NCBI GenBank assembly: GCA_040880405.1
Contig: JBBDIM010000011.1
Coordinates: forward strand, 1-8,708
DNA: 8,708 nt
DNA from: JBBDIM01 sp040880405
GTDB lineage: Bacteria; Planctomycetota; Planctomycetia; Pirellulales; Pirellulaceae
Direction: 5' to 3'
In this document: piece by piece, positions 1 through 6,449 of the stretch
Position numbering within the stretch: the stretch's first letter is position 1
How the letters are laid out: each line of letters opens with the position of its first letter
Made by a program: the position numbers and the translations under genes
The notes under the pieces: generated by a model
Database searches by the model: none
What the model saw: the letters and a program-made list of their open reading frames with translations, nothing else
Told to the model about the DNA's origin: nothing

Positions 1-122
1 CCCGTATTTGAACTTATCCCCTTTTAAACGTTCCATTTTCAGGGGCGGATTTACTCGCCAACCCAAGGTGGAGGACCCTATGGCCGGCATCCCGAATGAA
101 CGGGGATAAGGTCAATTACGGG
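1..122. repeat. MITE-like interval with 21-bp inverted ends
   Basis: The first 21 bases and bases 102-122 are inverted repeats of each other, agreeing at 19 of 21 positions (outer CCCGTA, inner TATCCCC). They enclose about 80 bp with no open frame worth calling. Bases 1-41 also resemble 8441-8482 near the other end of the window, through the arm and about 20 bp beyond it (AAACG...CCAT...TCA). The left arm may therefore be the cut-off right end of another 74-bp unit rather than the terminus of a separate element. No transposase is present. Both readings remain open because the window begins here. Confidence 0.5.
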
Positions 123-175
123 GGCCGCGGCCCAAACTTCTTTGCCGCCGACTCTTTGTAATTGAACTCATCCCC
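102..175 (-). repeat. 74-bp inverted-repeat element, left copy
   Basis: An 18-bp arm starting GGGGATAAGG (102-119) is inverted at 158-175 as GTAATTGAACTCATCCCC, with a 38-bp centre between. Read on the minus strand, the centre matches the centre of the 8388-8461 copy at 29 of 38 positions, including the shared core GAGTCGGCGGCA, and the two copies have exactly the same length. This is therefore a real dispersed element with conserved ends and middle, not a chance hairpin. Its mobiliser is unknown. The rest of this gene-free stretch (176-262) shows nothing I recognise. Confidence 0.65.
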
Positions 176-274
176 TAATGGCCCGCGTCCTCATTAACGC
201 GAAAATCGGTTGTCCGTCCTTCACGCGCTTCGGGATCTAGTGGAACATGCAGGCGAAGCGGGTAAGCACTTCCC

Positions 275-298
275 CCACGCTTTTGCAAGCGTGGCTAC
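275..298 (-). repeat. REP-like hairpin, CTT/AAG stem variant
   Basis: The stem CCACGCTT / AAGCGTGG (275-282 and 287-294) closes a 4-base loop. On the minus strand the tetranucleotide GTAG (295-298) lies immediately 5' of the stem and a G-run follows it, which is the layout of REP sequences. It begins about 30 bp past the stop codon of the minus-strand lipoprotein gene, so it could protect or end that transcript. No U-run follows, so a classical intrinsic terminator is not supported. Confidence 0.7.
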
Positions 299-326
299 GT
301 AAGCTTCATCCTTCATCCTTTCCCCC

Positions 327-878
327 TCACCGATTATCTCGCAGCTCCGTATCGACCAGGACCAAAATCGTCCCTTTCTCTTCGTCGTAGCCGTACTTCT
401 CGTACGAGCGGAGTTTGACGAATTCGACGTTATGTTCTTGCATCATCGCCATGAACTCGTCGTAGGTCGGGGGGCGCTCGTGTAGCGCCTTGTGGATGTT
501 CACCGCCTGCTGCAAGCCCAAGGTGCTGGCCTTGGCCGAGAGGACGAAGTAAGAGGAAGCGGCCTGACTGAACGGATCGACCCCTTCGATTTTTCCATCG
601 GCCACTTCGATGTTGGGCTGGGCCAGATACTCCTTGGCGTTGACCACTTCGGCGGTGGTCTTGCCGAATACCCCCTTCCGCTCCTGCTGCGCGGGTTCAG
701 GCGGTGGAGAGGGCTGCTCCGGCTCGCTCGGCTCGGTTTCCGTCACCGGCGCTGACTGGGCGACCGGTTTTTTCTCAATCTCGTCCAGCAGCGGTTCCGC
801 ACACCCCACCAGCGCCATCATGGAAAACACCACCGCCCACGAGGCAACAACCCAAGACCCAGCAGTTGGACGTACCAT
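327..878 (-). CDS. Predicted lipoprotein, planctomycete hypothetical family
   Basis: The product is 183 residues. Residues 1-25 form a lipoprotein signal peptide with a hydrophobic stretch (about 9-25) and the lipobox L23-V24-G25-C26, so Cys26 should be lipidated after signal peptidase II cleavage and the protein held on a membrane facing the periplasm. Residues 36-68 are a Pro/Glu/Gln-rich linker. The folded part begins at about 69 (GVFGKTTAEVV) and runs to the end, with GKIEGVDP, PTYDEFM and YEKYGYDEE segments that I recall from planctomycete proteins of unknown function. The start chosen is the ATG at 876-878, because the signal peptide begins there and an AGGGAA ribosome site lies 9 bases upstream. 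The frame stays open to 1277, but that extension reads through palindromic repeats and is not credible coding sequence. No catalytic motif is visible. The gene is called with good confidence; its role is unknown. Confidence 0.8.
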   Translation of the reverse strand: MVRPTAGSWVVASWAVVFSMMALVGCAEPLLDEIEKKPVAQSAPVTETEPSEPEQPSPPPEPAQQERKGVFGKTTAEVVNAKEYLAQPNIEVADGKIEGVDPFSQAASSYFVLSAKASTLGLQQAVNIHKALHERPPTYDEFMAMMQEHNVEFVKLRSYEKYGYDEEKGTILVLVDTELRDNR

Positions 879-887
879 AACAATTCG

Positions 888-893
888 TTCCCT
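888..893 (-). promoter_or_regulatory. Ribosome binding site of the lipoprotein gene
   Basis: AGGGAA on the minus strand ends 9 bases before the ATG at 878. It decides the start against the much longer open frame. Confidence 0.6.
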
Positions 894-1016
894 GAAAAGA
901 CGAAGCCCAAGCGGCATAAAAATTGGTGGCGAGTGGCCATACCCCCGAGTATCGCGAACCCAAGGTAACTCGGCAAGCAAAACCTCGGAATTTCCCCAAC
1001 GTGACCCGCATTCTCC

Positions 1017-1172
1017 GTAGCCACGGTCGCGCAGACCGTGGGGACCTCGCCAGCACGCGAGCTGAGCGGCGGGGTTTAACCCCGCCGCTCGTGTGGGGGC
1101 CTCGCTCGCACGCGATTTCCCAAGTGCCATACTTACCAGAACTTCCCCCACGCTTTTGGCAAGCGTGGCTAC
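1017..1172 (+). repeat. BIME-like composite repeat, copy A
   Basis: Two REP-like hairpins point toward each other. The first is GTAG (1017-1020) plus stem CCACGGTC / GACCGTGG (1021-1028, 1034-1041; loop GCGCA). The second, on the minus strand, is stem CCACGCTT / AAGCGTGG (1148-1155, 1161-1168; loop TTGGC) with CTAC at 1169-1172. They are joined by a linker ending CCAAGTGCCATACTTACCAG. Copy B at 1186-1287 has the same order and linker but lacks a 55-bp insertion present here. Paired, oppositely oriented REPs with a fixed linker match the BIME arrangement known from enterobacteria and pseudomonads. Confidence 0.75.
1061..1115. repeat. Palindrome insertion flanked by 8-bp direct repeats
   Basis: Compared with copy B, copy A carries 55 extra bases here. 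The insert contains a perfect palindrome at 1064-1090, with 13-bp arms (GAGCGGCGGGGTT and its complement) around one base. The octamer GCACGCGA occurs at 1053-1060 and again at 1108-1115, bracketing the extra DNA, as expected for a target-site duplication or for slippage. A small non-autonomous insertion is the simpler reading, but no terminal repeats reach the octamers. Confidence 0.55.
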
Positions 1173-1185
1173 GTAAGAATTTCTC

Positions 1186-1287
1186 GTAGCCACGGTCGCG
1201 CAGACCGTGGGAGCCCCGCCAGCACGCGATCCCCCAAGTGCCATACGTACCAGCACTTCCCCCCACGTTTTTGGCAAGCGTCGCTAC
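1186..1287 (+). repeat. BIME-like composite repeat, copy B
   Basis: GTAG (1186-1189) precedes the stem CCACGGTC / GACCGTGG (1190-1197, 1203-1210; loop GCGCA). A linker nearly identical to that of copy A follows, then a degenerate opposite hairpin (CCACGTTT / AAGCGTCG, 1263-1270 and 1276-1283) with CTAC at 1284-1287. The second stem has lost pairing at two or more positions, so it is probably older or decayed. It overlaps the stop codon of the neighbouring minus-strand gene. Confidence 0.75.
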
Positions 1288-1553
1288 CTGATTTTCCCGT
1301 ACCCCTTACGACCCACCCGAGACGCCGCGAAGCCCCAAAAGAGGATCGAGACGAAACACCCTCCAAACAGCACCGCGCCGCCGATCAGCAGCTTTTGGCT
1401 ATTCACCGCCACTCCCACTAGGGCGAGAATTGCGGCAAAATTGCCGATCGCGACCGACAGGACTTGCCGGCGGCGGAGACGATGGACCCGGAGGATGGTC
1501 TGTTCGGTTTGCGCGAGCGATTTGGAAGTTGAAGGAGAGTTCAACGAGCTCAA
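1284..1553 (-). CDS. Small two-helix membrane protein, unknown function
   Basis: The product is 89 residues. A hydrophilic basic segment (about 20-30, RVHRLRRRQ) precedes two predicted membrane helices, about 31-50 and 55-76, joined by a short NSQK turn. A basic tail (GRKGYGKIR) ends the protein. By the positive-inside rule both termini should be cytoplasmic. The start at 1553 is TTG; a GAGG sequence lies only 2 bases upstream, so the second TTG three codons on (1544), at 11 bases spacing, may be used instead. No ATG is available in a suitable place. The TAG stop is contributed by the GTAG of the adjoining repeat. It diverges from rsmD across 144 bp that must hold both promoters. I do not recognise the family; the case for a real gene rests on helix content and the clean N-terminal region. 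Confidence 0.55.
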   Translation of the reverse strand: MSSLNSPSTSKSLAQTEQTILRVHRLRRRQVLSVAIGNFAAILALVGVAVNSQKLLIGGAVLFGGCFVSILFWGFAASRVGRKGYGKIR

Positions 1554-1697
1554 GTCCTCAGCGAAGGGTGGAACCGACCGGGATTACGTCACTGGTCGCG
1601 CGGCTTGGGCCCCATGGGTTCGCCGCGGAATCCATGATAGTCTTAGGACGACTGTGCTGTGTACCACCAACTTCCTGATCCGCTGTCTCGGTAACCG

Positions 1698-2393
1698 ATG
1701 GCCAAACGCCGCCCGCAACGCCCCAATTCCGATAAACCCCGCCCAGCAGGCGGCAAGCCGCGGGGCAAAAAACCGGGGGTAGACCCTCGGCTGGATGCCC
1801 CCATGCGGATCATCGGGGGGCAGCTCAAGCACAAGAAAATCCTCTACTCCGGTGACGAACGGACCCGGCCGATGAAGGAACGCGTCCGCGAGGCGGTGTT
1901 CAACCTGATTGGCCCGCGGATCGAGGGGATGCACGCGATCGACCTGTTCGCCGGGACCGGGGCCCTGGGGATGGAAGCCCTCAGCCGGGGTGCCTGTCAC
2001 GCGACGTTTATCGAACGGCACATTCCCACCTCCAAACTAATCCGCGACAACGCCGAACTGCTGGAAGTGACCGACAAGGTAACCATCCACCCCCAAAACT
2101 CCTTCTTCTGGACCAAGGGGATCGGCGGCCTGAAGCCGGAGCCATGGGTCGTGTTTTTCTGCCCACCGTACGAGCTGTTCGAGTCGATGCGGGGAGAGAT
2201 GGTCAGCCAGATCACCCGGGTCCAGCAACATGCCCCGGTAGGGAGCGTGTTGGTGGTAGAGTTCGACCAGCGCTTCGATCCCACGCAGCTTCCCCAGGCC
2301 GAGAGGTGGGATGTCCGCCCCTACCCCCCGGCGATTGTGGCGATCTTTCGCCAGGACGAGCCGCTGGCAGCGGACGAGCCGAGCGAGGCGTAG
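1698..2393 (+). CDS. rsmD: 16S rRNA (guanine(966)-N2)-methyltransferase RsmD-like
   Basis: The product is 231 residues. RsmD uses S-adenosylmethionine to methylate N2 of G966 in 16S rRNA during assembly of the small ribosomal subunit, in the cytoplasm. Residues 36-41 (MRIIGG) match the usual start of the family, and 56-69 (TRPMKERVREAVFN) is the conserved RNA-binding segment. DLFAGTGALG (82-91) is the SAM-binding motif I, followed by GMEALSRGA and the acidic FIER (104-107). The catalytic motif, normally DPPY or DPPF, reads CPPY (155-158). Residues 1-35 are an extra Arg/Lys/Pro-rich tail that could bind RNA. Translation might instead begin at ATG 1803, which would give a 196-residue protein close to the usual family size. 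Neither start has a strong ribosome site. A repeat begins 15 bp after the stop. Confidence 0.88.
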   Translation: MAKRRPQRPNSDKPRPAGGKPRGKKPGVDPRLDAPMRIIGGQLKHKKILYSGDERTRPMKERVREAVFNLIGPRIEGMHAIDLFAGTGALGMEALSRGACHATFIERHIPTSKLIRDNAELLEVTDKVTIHPQNSFFWTKGIGGLKPEPWVVFFCPPYELFESMRGEMVSQITRVQQHAPVGSVLVVEFDQRFDPTQLPQAERWDVRPYPPAIVAIFRQDEPLAADEPSEA

Positions 2394-2948
2394 TCTCCTT
2401 CTCCACCGGGTGCCACGCCCACGCCCGGAAAGCGTGGGCATGAGAAGTGCAAGATGGTCAGATCTCTTCCGGGAAGTCCGGACGCCGGTTCGGTTTCTAA
2501 TAGCGGCTTAGACAGCGCGTGAAAGCTACCAAGCTGGTCCGTAAACCGGGGGCTAGTGGTCGGCCGTTTTGCTGGTTGTTAATCGAGTTGCAGGTAGATA
2601 ATCAACCCGCCAAAACATGCCCACGCTTTCCGGGCGTGGGCATGGCACCCAGCTAGCAGTTCAATCGCCTGCGGGCCGATCGGGGGCCAAATCGGCTCAA
2701 CAGGCCTCCCTCTTGACGCAGCTTCTCTATTCGCCGTGATAGGTGAGCTTTCTCTGCGCGTCACAAGGCACATTGCCTCAACCGGGCGAATCCGCGGGGT
2801 CGATTTTATCCGAAGAAGAGGGAAGTAGCACGACTTAGGCACCGGCAAAACATTCAGACGCACCTTGAACGCATCCACGATTTTTTGCCCTCGCGTTAAC
2901 ACGCGGACCCGAAATGGCAAAACACCCAGGCGGACCTTGAACGTATCC
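2394..2948. other. Spacer before the large envelope protein gene
   Basis: This 555-bp stretch holds an inverted-repeat-bounded interval (2408-2650) and a 37-bp direct repeat (2844-2880 and 2916-2952). Bases 2651-2843 show nothing recognisable. A minus-strand open frame of 123 codons across 2579-2950 is made partly of repeat sequence and is not called. Confidence 0.6.
2408..2650. repeat. 243-bp interval bounded by 34-bp inverted repeats
   Basis: Bases 2408-2441 and 2617-2650 are inverted copies agreeing at 33 of 34 positions (outer end GGGTGCC). Each copy is itself a hairpin with 8- to 10-bp arms, GCCCACGC / GCGTGGGC, around a 7-base loop (2417-2424 with 2432-2439; 2619-2626 with 2634-2641). 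A third, slightly decayed copy is at 6048-6092. The interior encodes nothing. No flanking target duplication is visible. It may be a MITE-like unit or a pair of related palindromic repeats that happen to face each other. The stem core resembles the GTAG-REP stems in this window but no GTAG precedes it. Confidence 0.6.
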
Positions 2949-2952
2949 ATGA
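2844..2952 (+). repeat. Direct repeat overlapping the start of the next gene
   Basis: The 37-bp units 2844-2880 and 2916-2952 match at 31 positions, with shared segments GGCAAAAC and ACCTTGAACG. They are 72 bp apart, exactly 24 codons. The second unit contains the proposed ATG (2949-2951); the first has ACG at the same place. It could be an operator-type repeat or a relic of a local duplication. Confidence 0.5.
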
Positions 2953-5900
2953 CCAGACAATCCGGGATTTTACCGCGCCCCGAAGGGGTCTTTTACCTTG
3001 GTTGGGCCGTCATCTTTGGTGCCGCGATCACCTGGATTGCGTGGCGGGGTGGGGAGCTGGACCTTTCGGCTTGGGAAGCTCCATTTGAGTCCGTGCCTAC
3101 GGTCGCACTGAACGCCCCGGCGGTCGAGACGGTAATGGCGGTTCATGCACCGACCTTTCCCACGTTCACTGCCGACGTCCCCCCGCGGGAACTCGCGGCA
3201 ACTCCGCCGGTCGAGCTGAAGAAAAAGGCCCCACCCAAGGCGCAGCCCGCCTTGATGTTCAATGCCCCGGTCCGTTCCGCCCAGGAAGAAGTGGAACCAG
3301 CCCAGAGCCTTGCGCCAGCGGACGGGGCCGGGCTCGCGATTCCGATCCATCAGCCCAAGGTGGCAGCCCGCGAGCCGGAAGCCGAACCGCAGGATTCCAC
3401 GGAAGTCGCTGCCCCAGCGACCTTGGCGATCGAGACCAGCGCGCCCGCAACCATCGATCCGGAGACGACCGCCAGCGAAGAGCCGAGCAGCAAAGCCCTC
3501 GCCGAATTGCCGGAGGTGATCCGCGAAATCCCCGCTACCGAGGAGGCGGATACGCTGACGGCCGAGCATTCGCAAAACGCGCCGCAGCACCGCGTCACCG
3601 ACACCGCTCCGGAGTCGATTCCGCTGCTGGAAGGGGCGCTCGGAACGTGGGAAGATCTCGTCGTCAATTTGCCGCAGCTCATTGAGAACCATGTCCCGCG
3701 GATGCTGAAGGTCGATCCGGCCACCTGGAAGTTGCCCGAGACGCCTGGGCCGCTGCCGATTGAGGCCACCGAGTCGCAACGCTCGAAATCGGACGCTGTG
3801 GAAGAGCCAGAGGTTTCTCCGGCCCGTTCGATCTCGCCTCCGCGGATGATCGTGACCGATCAGGAAGAGGCACCCCCGGAGTCCGCCGCGCCACCGAAGG
3901 TCGCGACGACCGATCGGGATTGGCCGGAGATGCCCGCCCTGGAACTGCTCCTTGCGCGGCTGCATGAACATGCCCAAACGACCGATTGGGCGATGCAAAT
4001 CGAAGAGCTCCTGGTCGACCTGCGTGAGCAAGGCCCGCTCGGCACGCCCGAGGCCAGCGCGGGTTTGCACGCTCTGGAGGTTCGCCTGGCGGATGGACCG
4101 CGGATCGCCGAAACCCTCGGCTACGATTGGTCCCATACCGACTTGATGCAAACCCACTTCGCGCTCAAGCGGCGGATCGCCGCCTGGCGGGCGATCCACG
4201 CGGCGCTGTTGGCGGGGGTCGACCCGGCCAACAGTTCGGCCAACCCCGAGGAAACGCTTGCGCGGCTGAGTGACGTCGAGGAGGTTCTCCGCGAAGGGGG
4301 CCAGCTCCTGAGCTGGGGCGATTACCTGCGGCTAAGCGAATTACGCGCCGCCGCGGCCAGTCCACAGCCGGAACAGGGAATGCCCAAGATCGCCCAGGAG
4401 GTCCTCCTCCGGTTCGACGCGCCGGAGTTCAACGCCTCGCAGCGACGCCTGCTCACGGGACCGGAGTTCAATCGACTAACGGCCGAACTGCAAGCCTGGG
4501 TCAGTCCGCCGATGACCGTCGCGGCAATCCTGCAGCACCTCGAAAACTACGAGGAGGACCTCACCCCGGACGATGCCAGCCGCCTGGCACGCCTGACGCA
4601 TTATCTGCGGCATCACCACGATCCGCTGCTTGCCCAACTGGGAAGCACCATCGACCACACCTACCGCAACGCCAACTTCCGGCTGTTCATCCACGCCGAC
4701 CTACTCCAAGTCATGCTGCCCGATATGGCCCCGGATGAACGCCCAATCAACGACACGATCCTCGGCGCTCGCGTGTTTGGCCGGAGTCGCTCGCAATCTC
4801 GGTTGTCCGCTCGGCCGGTCCCGGACGAGAAGCAGTGGCGGGTGCAACTGGAAGTGAACGGCGTGGTGGATAGCAGCACCTCCAGCGAGTCGGGACCGGT
4901 CACCGTGTTCAATCGGGGGCGATCCCGCTATACGGCGGTCAAGCAGGTCGCCGTCGGGCCGCAAGGCTTCTTCGTTTCCCGCGCCGAAGCCAGGGCCTCT
5001 ACCACCACCGACCTGGCGGACCTGCAAACCGATTACGATGGCATCCCGCTGATCGGATCGCTGGTCCGCAATGTGGCTCGGGGGCAAACCGACGCCAAGA
5101 AGTCGCAGGCGGAATACGAAGTCCAAAACCGTGTGAAAAGCCAGGCCGAGCGGCAACTTGAATCGGAACTGAACGAGAAGGTCGAGTTCTGGCAAGAAAA
5201 GCTGTTCGGCGCTTTGGTCGATCCGCTGCAAGGGCTGGGGCTCGATCCGTCGGTGGTCGAGATGCGGACCACCACCGCCGGGCTGTCCGGTCGCTTCCGC
5301 GCCGCCGATCAGCTCCAGCTTTCCGCCCACACGCCCCGGCCGAGCGCCCCCGCCGGGAGCCTCCTGAGCGTGCAGTTTCATGAGACGACGATTAATAACC
5401 TGATCGAGAAACTCCGCTTGCATGGCCGCAGCTTCACCCCGGAACAGTTCGTCGCGGAAGCGGGCAAGTTGTTCCCCGCAGTGAAAGCCGATCCGGAAGA
5501 ACCGCTGCCGGATAACGTCGAGATCGTGTTCGCCCAAGAGGCTCCAGTGAGCGTCCGGTTCGAGGATGGCCGGGTCAAGTTGACCCTCCGGATGCGGGAG
5601 TTCACCCTCGGCGACCAAACGTGGACCGACCTGGAGGTCTCCGCCTTCTACAGCCCGGACCAGATGACCAAGGACGCCAAACTGAGTCGCGACAGCACCG
5701 TGTTCCTCACCGGACATCGGCTCGGGTTCCGCGATCAACTCGCGCTGCGGGCCGTGTTCCTGAAAGTGCTATCGAAGCAGCACGCCTTTTCACTCTTGCC
5801 AGAGCAAGTCGCCGCCGATCCCCGCATCGCTCGGTTCCCGATGAACCAGTTGGCGATCCACGAAGGCTGGTTCGCCTTCGCGCTGGGCGACGACGCAGCC

Positions 5901-5966
5901 CCTGGCGGCCCACGAAGCAACCGCTGGACCGAAGAGAACCCGATCCTCGACCGCATTCGCCGCTAG
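2949..5966 (+). CDS. Large single-pass envelope protein, unknown function
   Basis: The product is 1005 residues. Residues 1-12 are short and basic, and 13-32 form one hydrophobic helix (GVFYLGWAVIFGAAITWIAW), probably an uncleaved anchor leaving the rest in the periplasm. Residues of about 45-322 are a Pro/Ala/Glu-rich, likely disordered linker, long enough to span an envelope layer. From about 325 to 570 the sequence is predicted mainly helical. From about 572 (YRNANFRLFI) it is mixed, with many alternating strand-like segments; DYDGIPLIGSLVR begins at 695, a charged helix or coiled coil lies near 717-755, and HTPRPSAPAGSLLSVQ and FEDGRVKLTLRMREF follow. I recall these late motifs from large hypothetical proteins shared by many planctomycetes, but no function is known to me. 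ATG 2949 is preferred because the membrane helix starts soon after it; the frame can begin at TTG 2865, adding 28 residues from the direct repeat. No clear ribosome site is visible for either. Confidence 0.82.
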   Translation: MTRQSGILPRPEGVFYLGWAVIFGAAITWIAWRGGELDLSAWEAPFESVPTVALNAPAVETVMAVHAPTFPTFTADVPPRELAATPPVELKKKAPPKAQPALMFNAPVRSAQEEVEPAQSLAPADGAGLAIPIHQPKVAAREPEAEPQDSTEVAAPATLAIETSAPATIDPETTASEEPSSKALAELPEVIREIPATEEADTLTAEHSQNAPQHRVTDTAPESIPLLEGALGTWEDLVVNLPQLIENHVPRMLKVDPATWKLPETPGPLPIEATESQRSKSDAVEEPEVSPARSISPPRMIVTDQEEAPPESAAPPKVATTDRDWPEMPALELLLARLHEHAQTTDWAMQIEELLVDLREQGPLGTPEASAGLHALEVRLADGPRIAETLGYDWSHTDLMQTHFALKRRIAAWRAIHAALLAGVDPANSSANPEETLARLSDVEEVLREGGQLLSWGDYLRLSELRAAAASPQPEQGMPKIAQEVLLRFDAPEFNASQRRLLTGPEFNRLTAELQAWVSPPMTVAAILQHLENYEEDLTPDDASRLARLTHYLRHHHDPLLAQLGSTIDHTYRNANFRLFIHADLLQVMLPDMAPDERPINDTILGARVFGRSRSQSRLSARPVPDEKQWRVQLEVNGVVDSSTSSESGPVTVFNRGRSRYTAVKQVAVGPQGFFVSRAEARASTTTDLADLQTDYDGIPLIGSLVRNVARGQTDAKKSQAEYEVQNRVKSQAERQLESELNEKVEFWQEKLFGALVDPLQGLGLDPSVVEMRTTTAGLSGRFRAADQLQLSAHTPRPSAPAGSLLSVQFHETTINNLIEKLRLHGRSFTPEQFVAEAGKLFPAVKADPEEPLPDNVEIVFAQEAPVSVRFEDGRVKLTLRMREFTLGDQTWTDLEVSAFYSPDQMTKDAKLSRDSTVFLTGHRLGFRDQLALRAVFLKVLSKQHAFSLLPEQVAADPRIARFPMNQLAIHEGWFAFALGDDAAPGGPRSNRWTEENPILDRIRR

Positions 5967-6047
5967 GGGAACCCTGTCGCTCCGGCAACACCGCCTGTTG
6001 GAATGGGAGAGGGCGTCCGGACTTCCGGAAGAAGACTAGATCCTCTC

Positions 6048-6092
6048 GCACTTCTCATGCCCACGCTTTACGGGCGTGTACATGGCACCCGG
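6048..6092 (+). repeat. Third copy of the CCCACGC palindromic repeat
   Basis: From GCACTTCTCATGCCC to GGCACCCGG this matches the reverse complement of 2402-2449 closely, including sequence on both sides of the hairpin. Two stem positions on the right arm (GCGTGTAC instead of GCGTGGGC) have changed without compensation, so this copy is decaying. It begins about 80 bp after the stop codon of the envelope protein gene. Confidence 0.65.
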
Positions 6093-6101
6093 CGCATTTT
6101 T

Positions 6102-6180
6102 GAAACGCAGAGGCGCAGGGACGCAAAGACGCAGAGACGTAACTAGCCTGGGGAAAGTCTCTCTGCGCTCTCTGCGTTTC
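6102..6180. repeat. Imperfect inverted repeat of the GCAGAG type
   Basis: GAAACGCAGAGGCGCAGGGA at the left is mirrored by CTCTGCGCTCTCTGCGTTTC at the right. The left arm also repeats itself with a period near 8-9 bases (ACGCAGAGG, ACGCAAAG, ACGCAGAG). I recall this motif as a common intergenic repeat in many environmental bacteria, from memory only. Confidence 0.6.
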
Positions 6181-6201
6181 AATCCCGTCTGGCATTGCTA
6201 G
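6169..6201 (+). repeat. 33-bp exact direct repeat, copy 1
   Basis: This sequence (TCTCTGCGTTTC, then CCCGTCTGGCATTGCTAG) recurs without a mismatch at 6648-6680. The two copies are 479 bp apart and each forms the right edge of a GCAGAG-type inverted repeat, so the unique CCCGTCTGGCATTGCTAG tail probably belongs to that element. Recombination between copies would delete everything between them. Confidence 0.7.
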
Positions 6202-6293
6202 GTCACCAACTTTCCCGGGCGGAGAAAGTCAAATCCCAGTGAGGACCATCGGTGAAATCCGAGTAATCCGTGGTTCAAAAAGAAGTAAGATCA

Positions 6294-6390
6294 AACCACG
6301 AATGACACGAAATACACGAATAGCAACCAAGCATTGAAAGCACACGAAAAACCTCTCTCCGTATTCGTGTCATTCGTGTGTTTCGTGGTT
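6294..6390. repeat. Inverted repeat of the CACGAAT type
   Basis: Arms 6294-6321 (AACCACGAATGACACGAA...) and 6363-6390 pair at 24 of 28 positions around a 41-base loop. The CACGAA hexamer recurs with a 9-base period inside each arm. I recall similar ACCACGAATGACACGAA sequences as a frequent intergenic repeat in environmental genomes. Confidence 0.6.
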
Positions 6391-6449
6391 GAAAAAAGAG
6401 ATCCGCGAGAGAGTCAAACACCGTGGTCACCTTTCCCGCTCAATTCCTT

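Larger units (their letters stand above)
879..1283. other. Repeat-filled spacer between the two minus-strand genes
   Basis: This 405-bp spacer holds no gene. Bases 901-1015 show nothing recognisable. From 1016 onward it consists of two tandem copies of a composite palindromic unit, annotated separately. Long reading frames through this stretch, on both strands, arise from the GC-rich repeats. Confidence 0.7.

Noticed and set aside
879..1277. N-terminal extension of the lipoprotein reading frame, adding 133 residues
   Set aside because: It translates the palindromic repeats (recurring VATLAKSVGEVL-like text) and precedes a complete signal peptide with its own ribosome site at 878.
2417..2439. 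Hairpin after rsmD as an intrinsic terminator
   Set aside because: The stem is strong but no T-run follows on the plus strand, and the sequence belongs to a dispersed repeat family.
2579..2950. Minus-strand open frame of 123 codons with an internal protein-level repeat
   Set aside because: The internal repeat is the 37-bp DNA direct repeat read backwards, and its C-terminal part (CHAHARKAWA) is the palindromic repeat; it also overlaps the start of the next gene.
2970..4199. Long minus-strand open frames (409 and 345 codons) opposite the envelope protein gene
   Set aside because: They are antisense shadows of a GC-rich coding region, with Arg/Gly-rich compositions and no recognisable motif.
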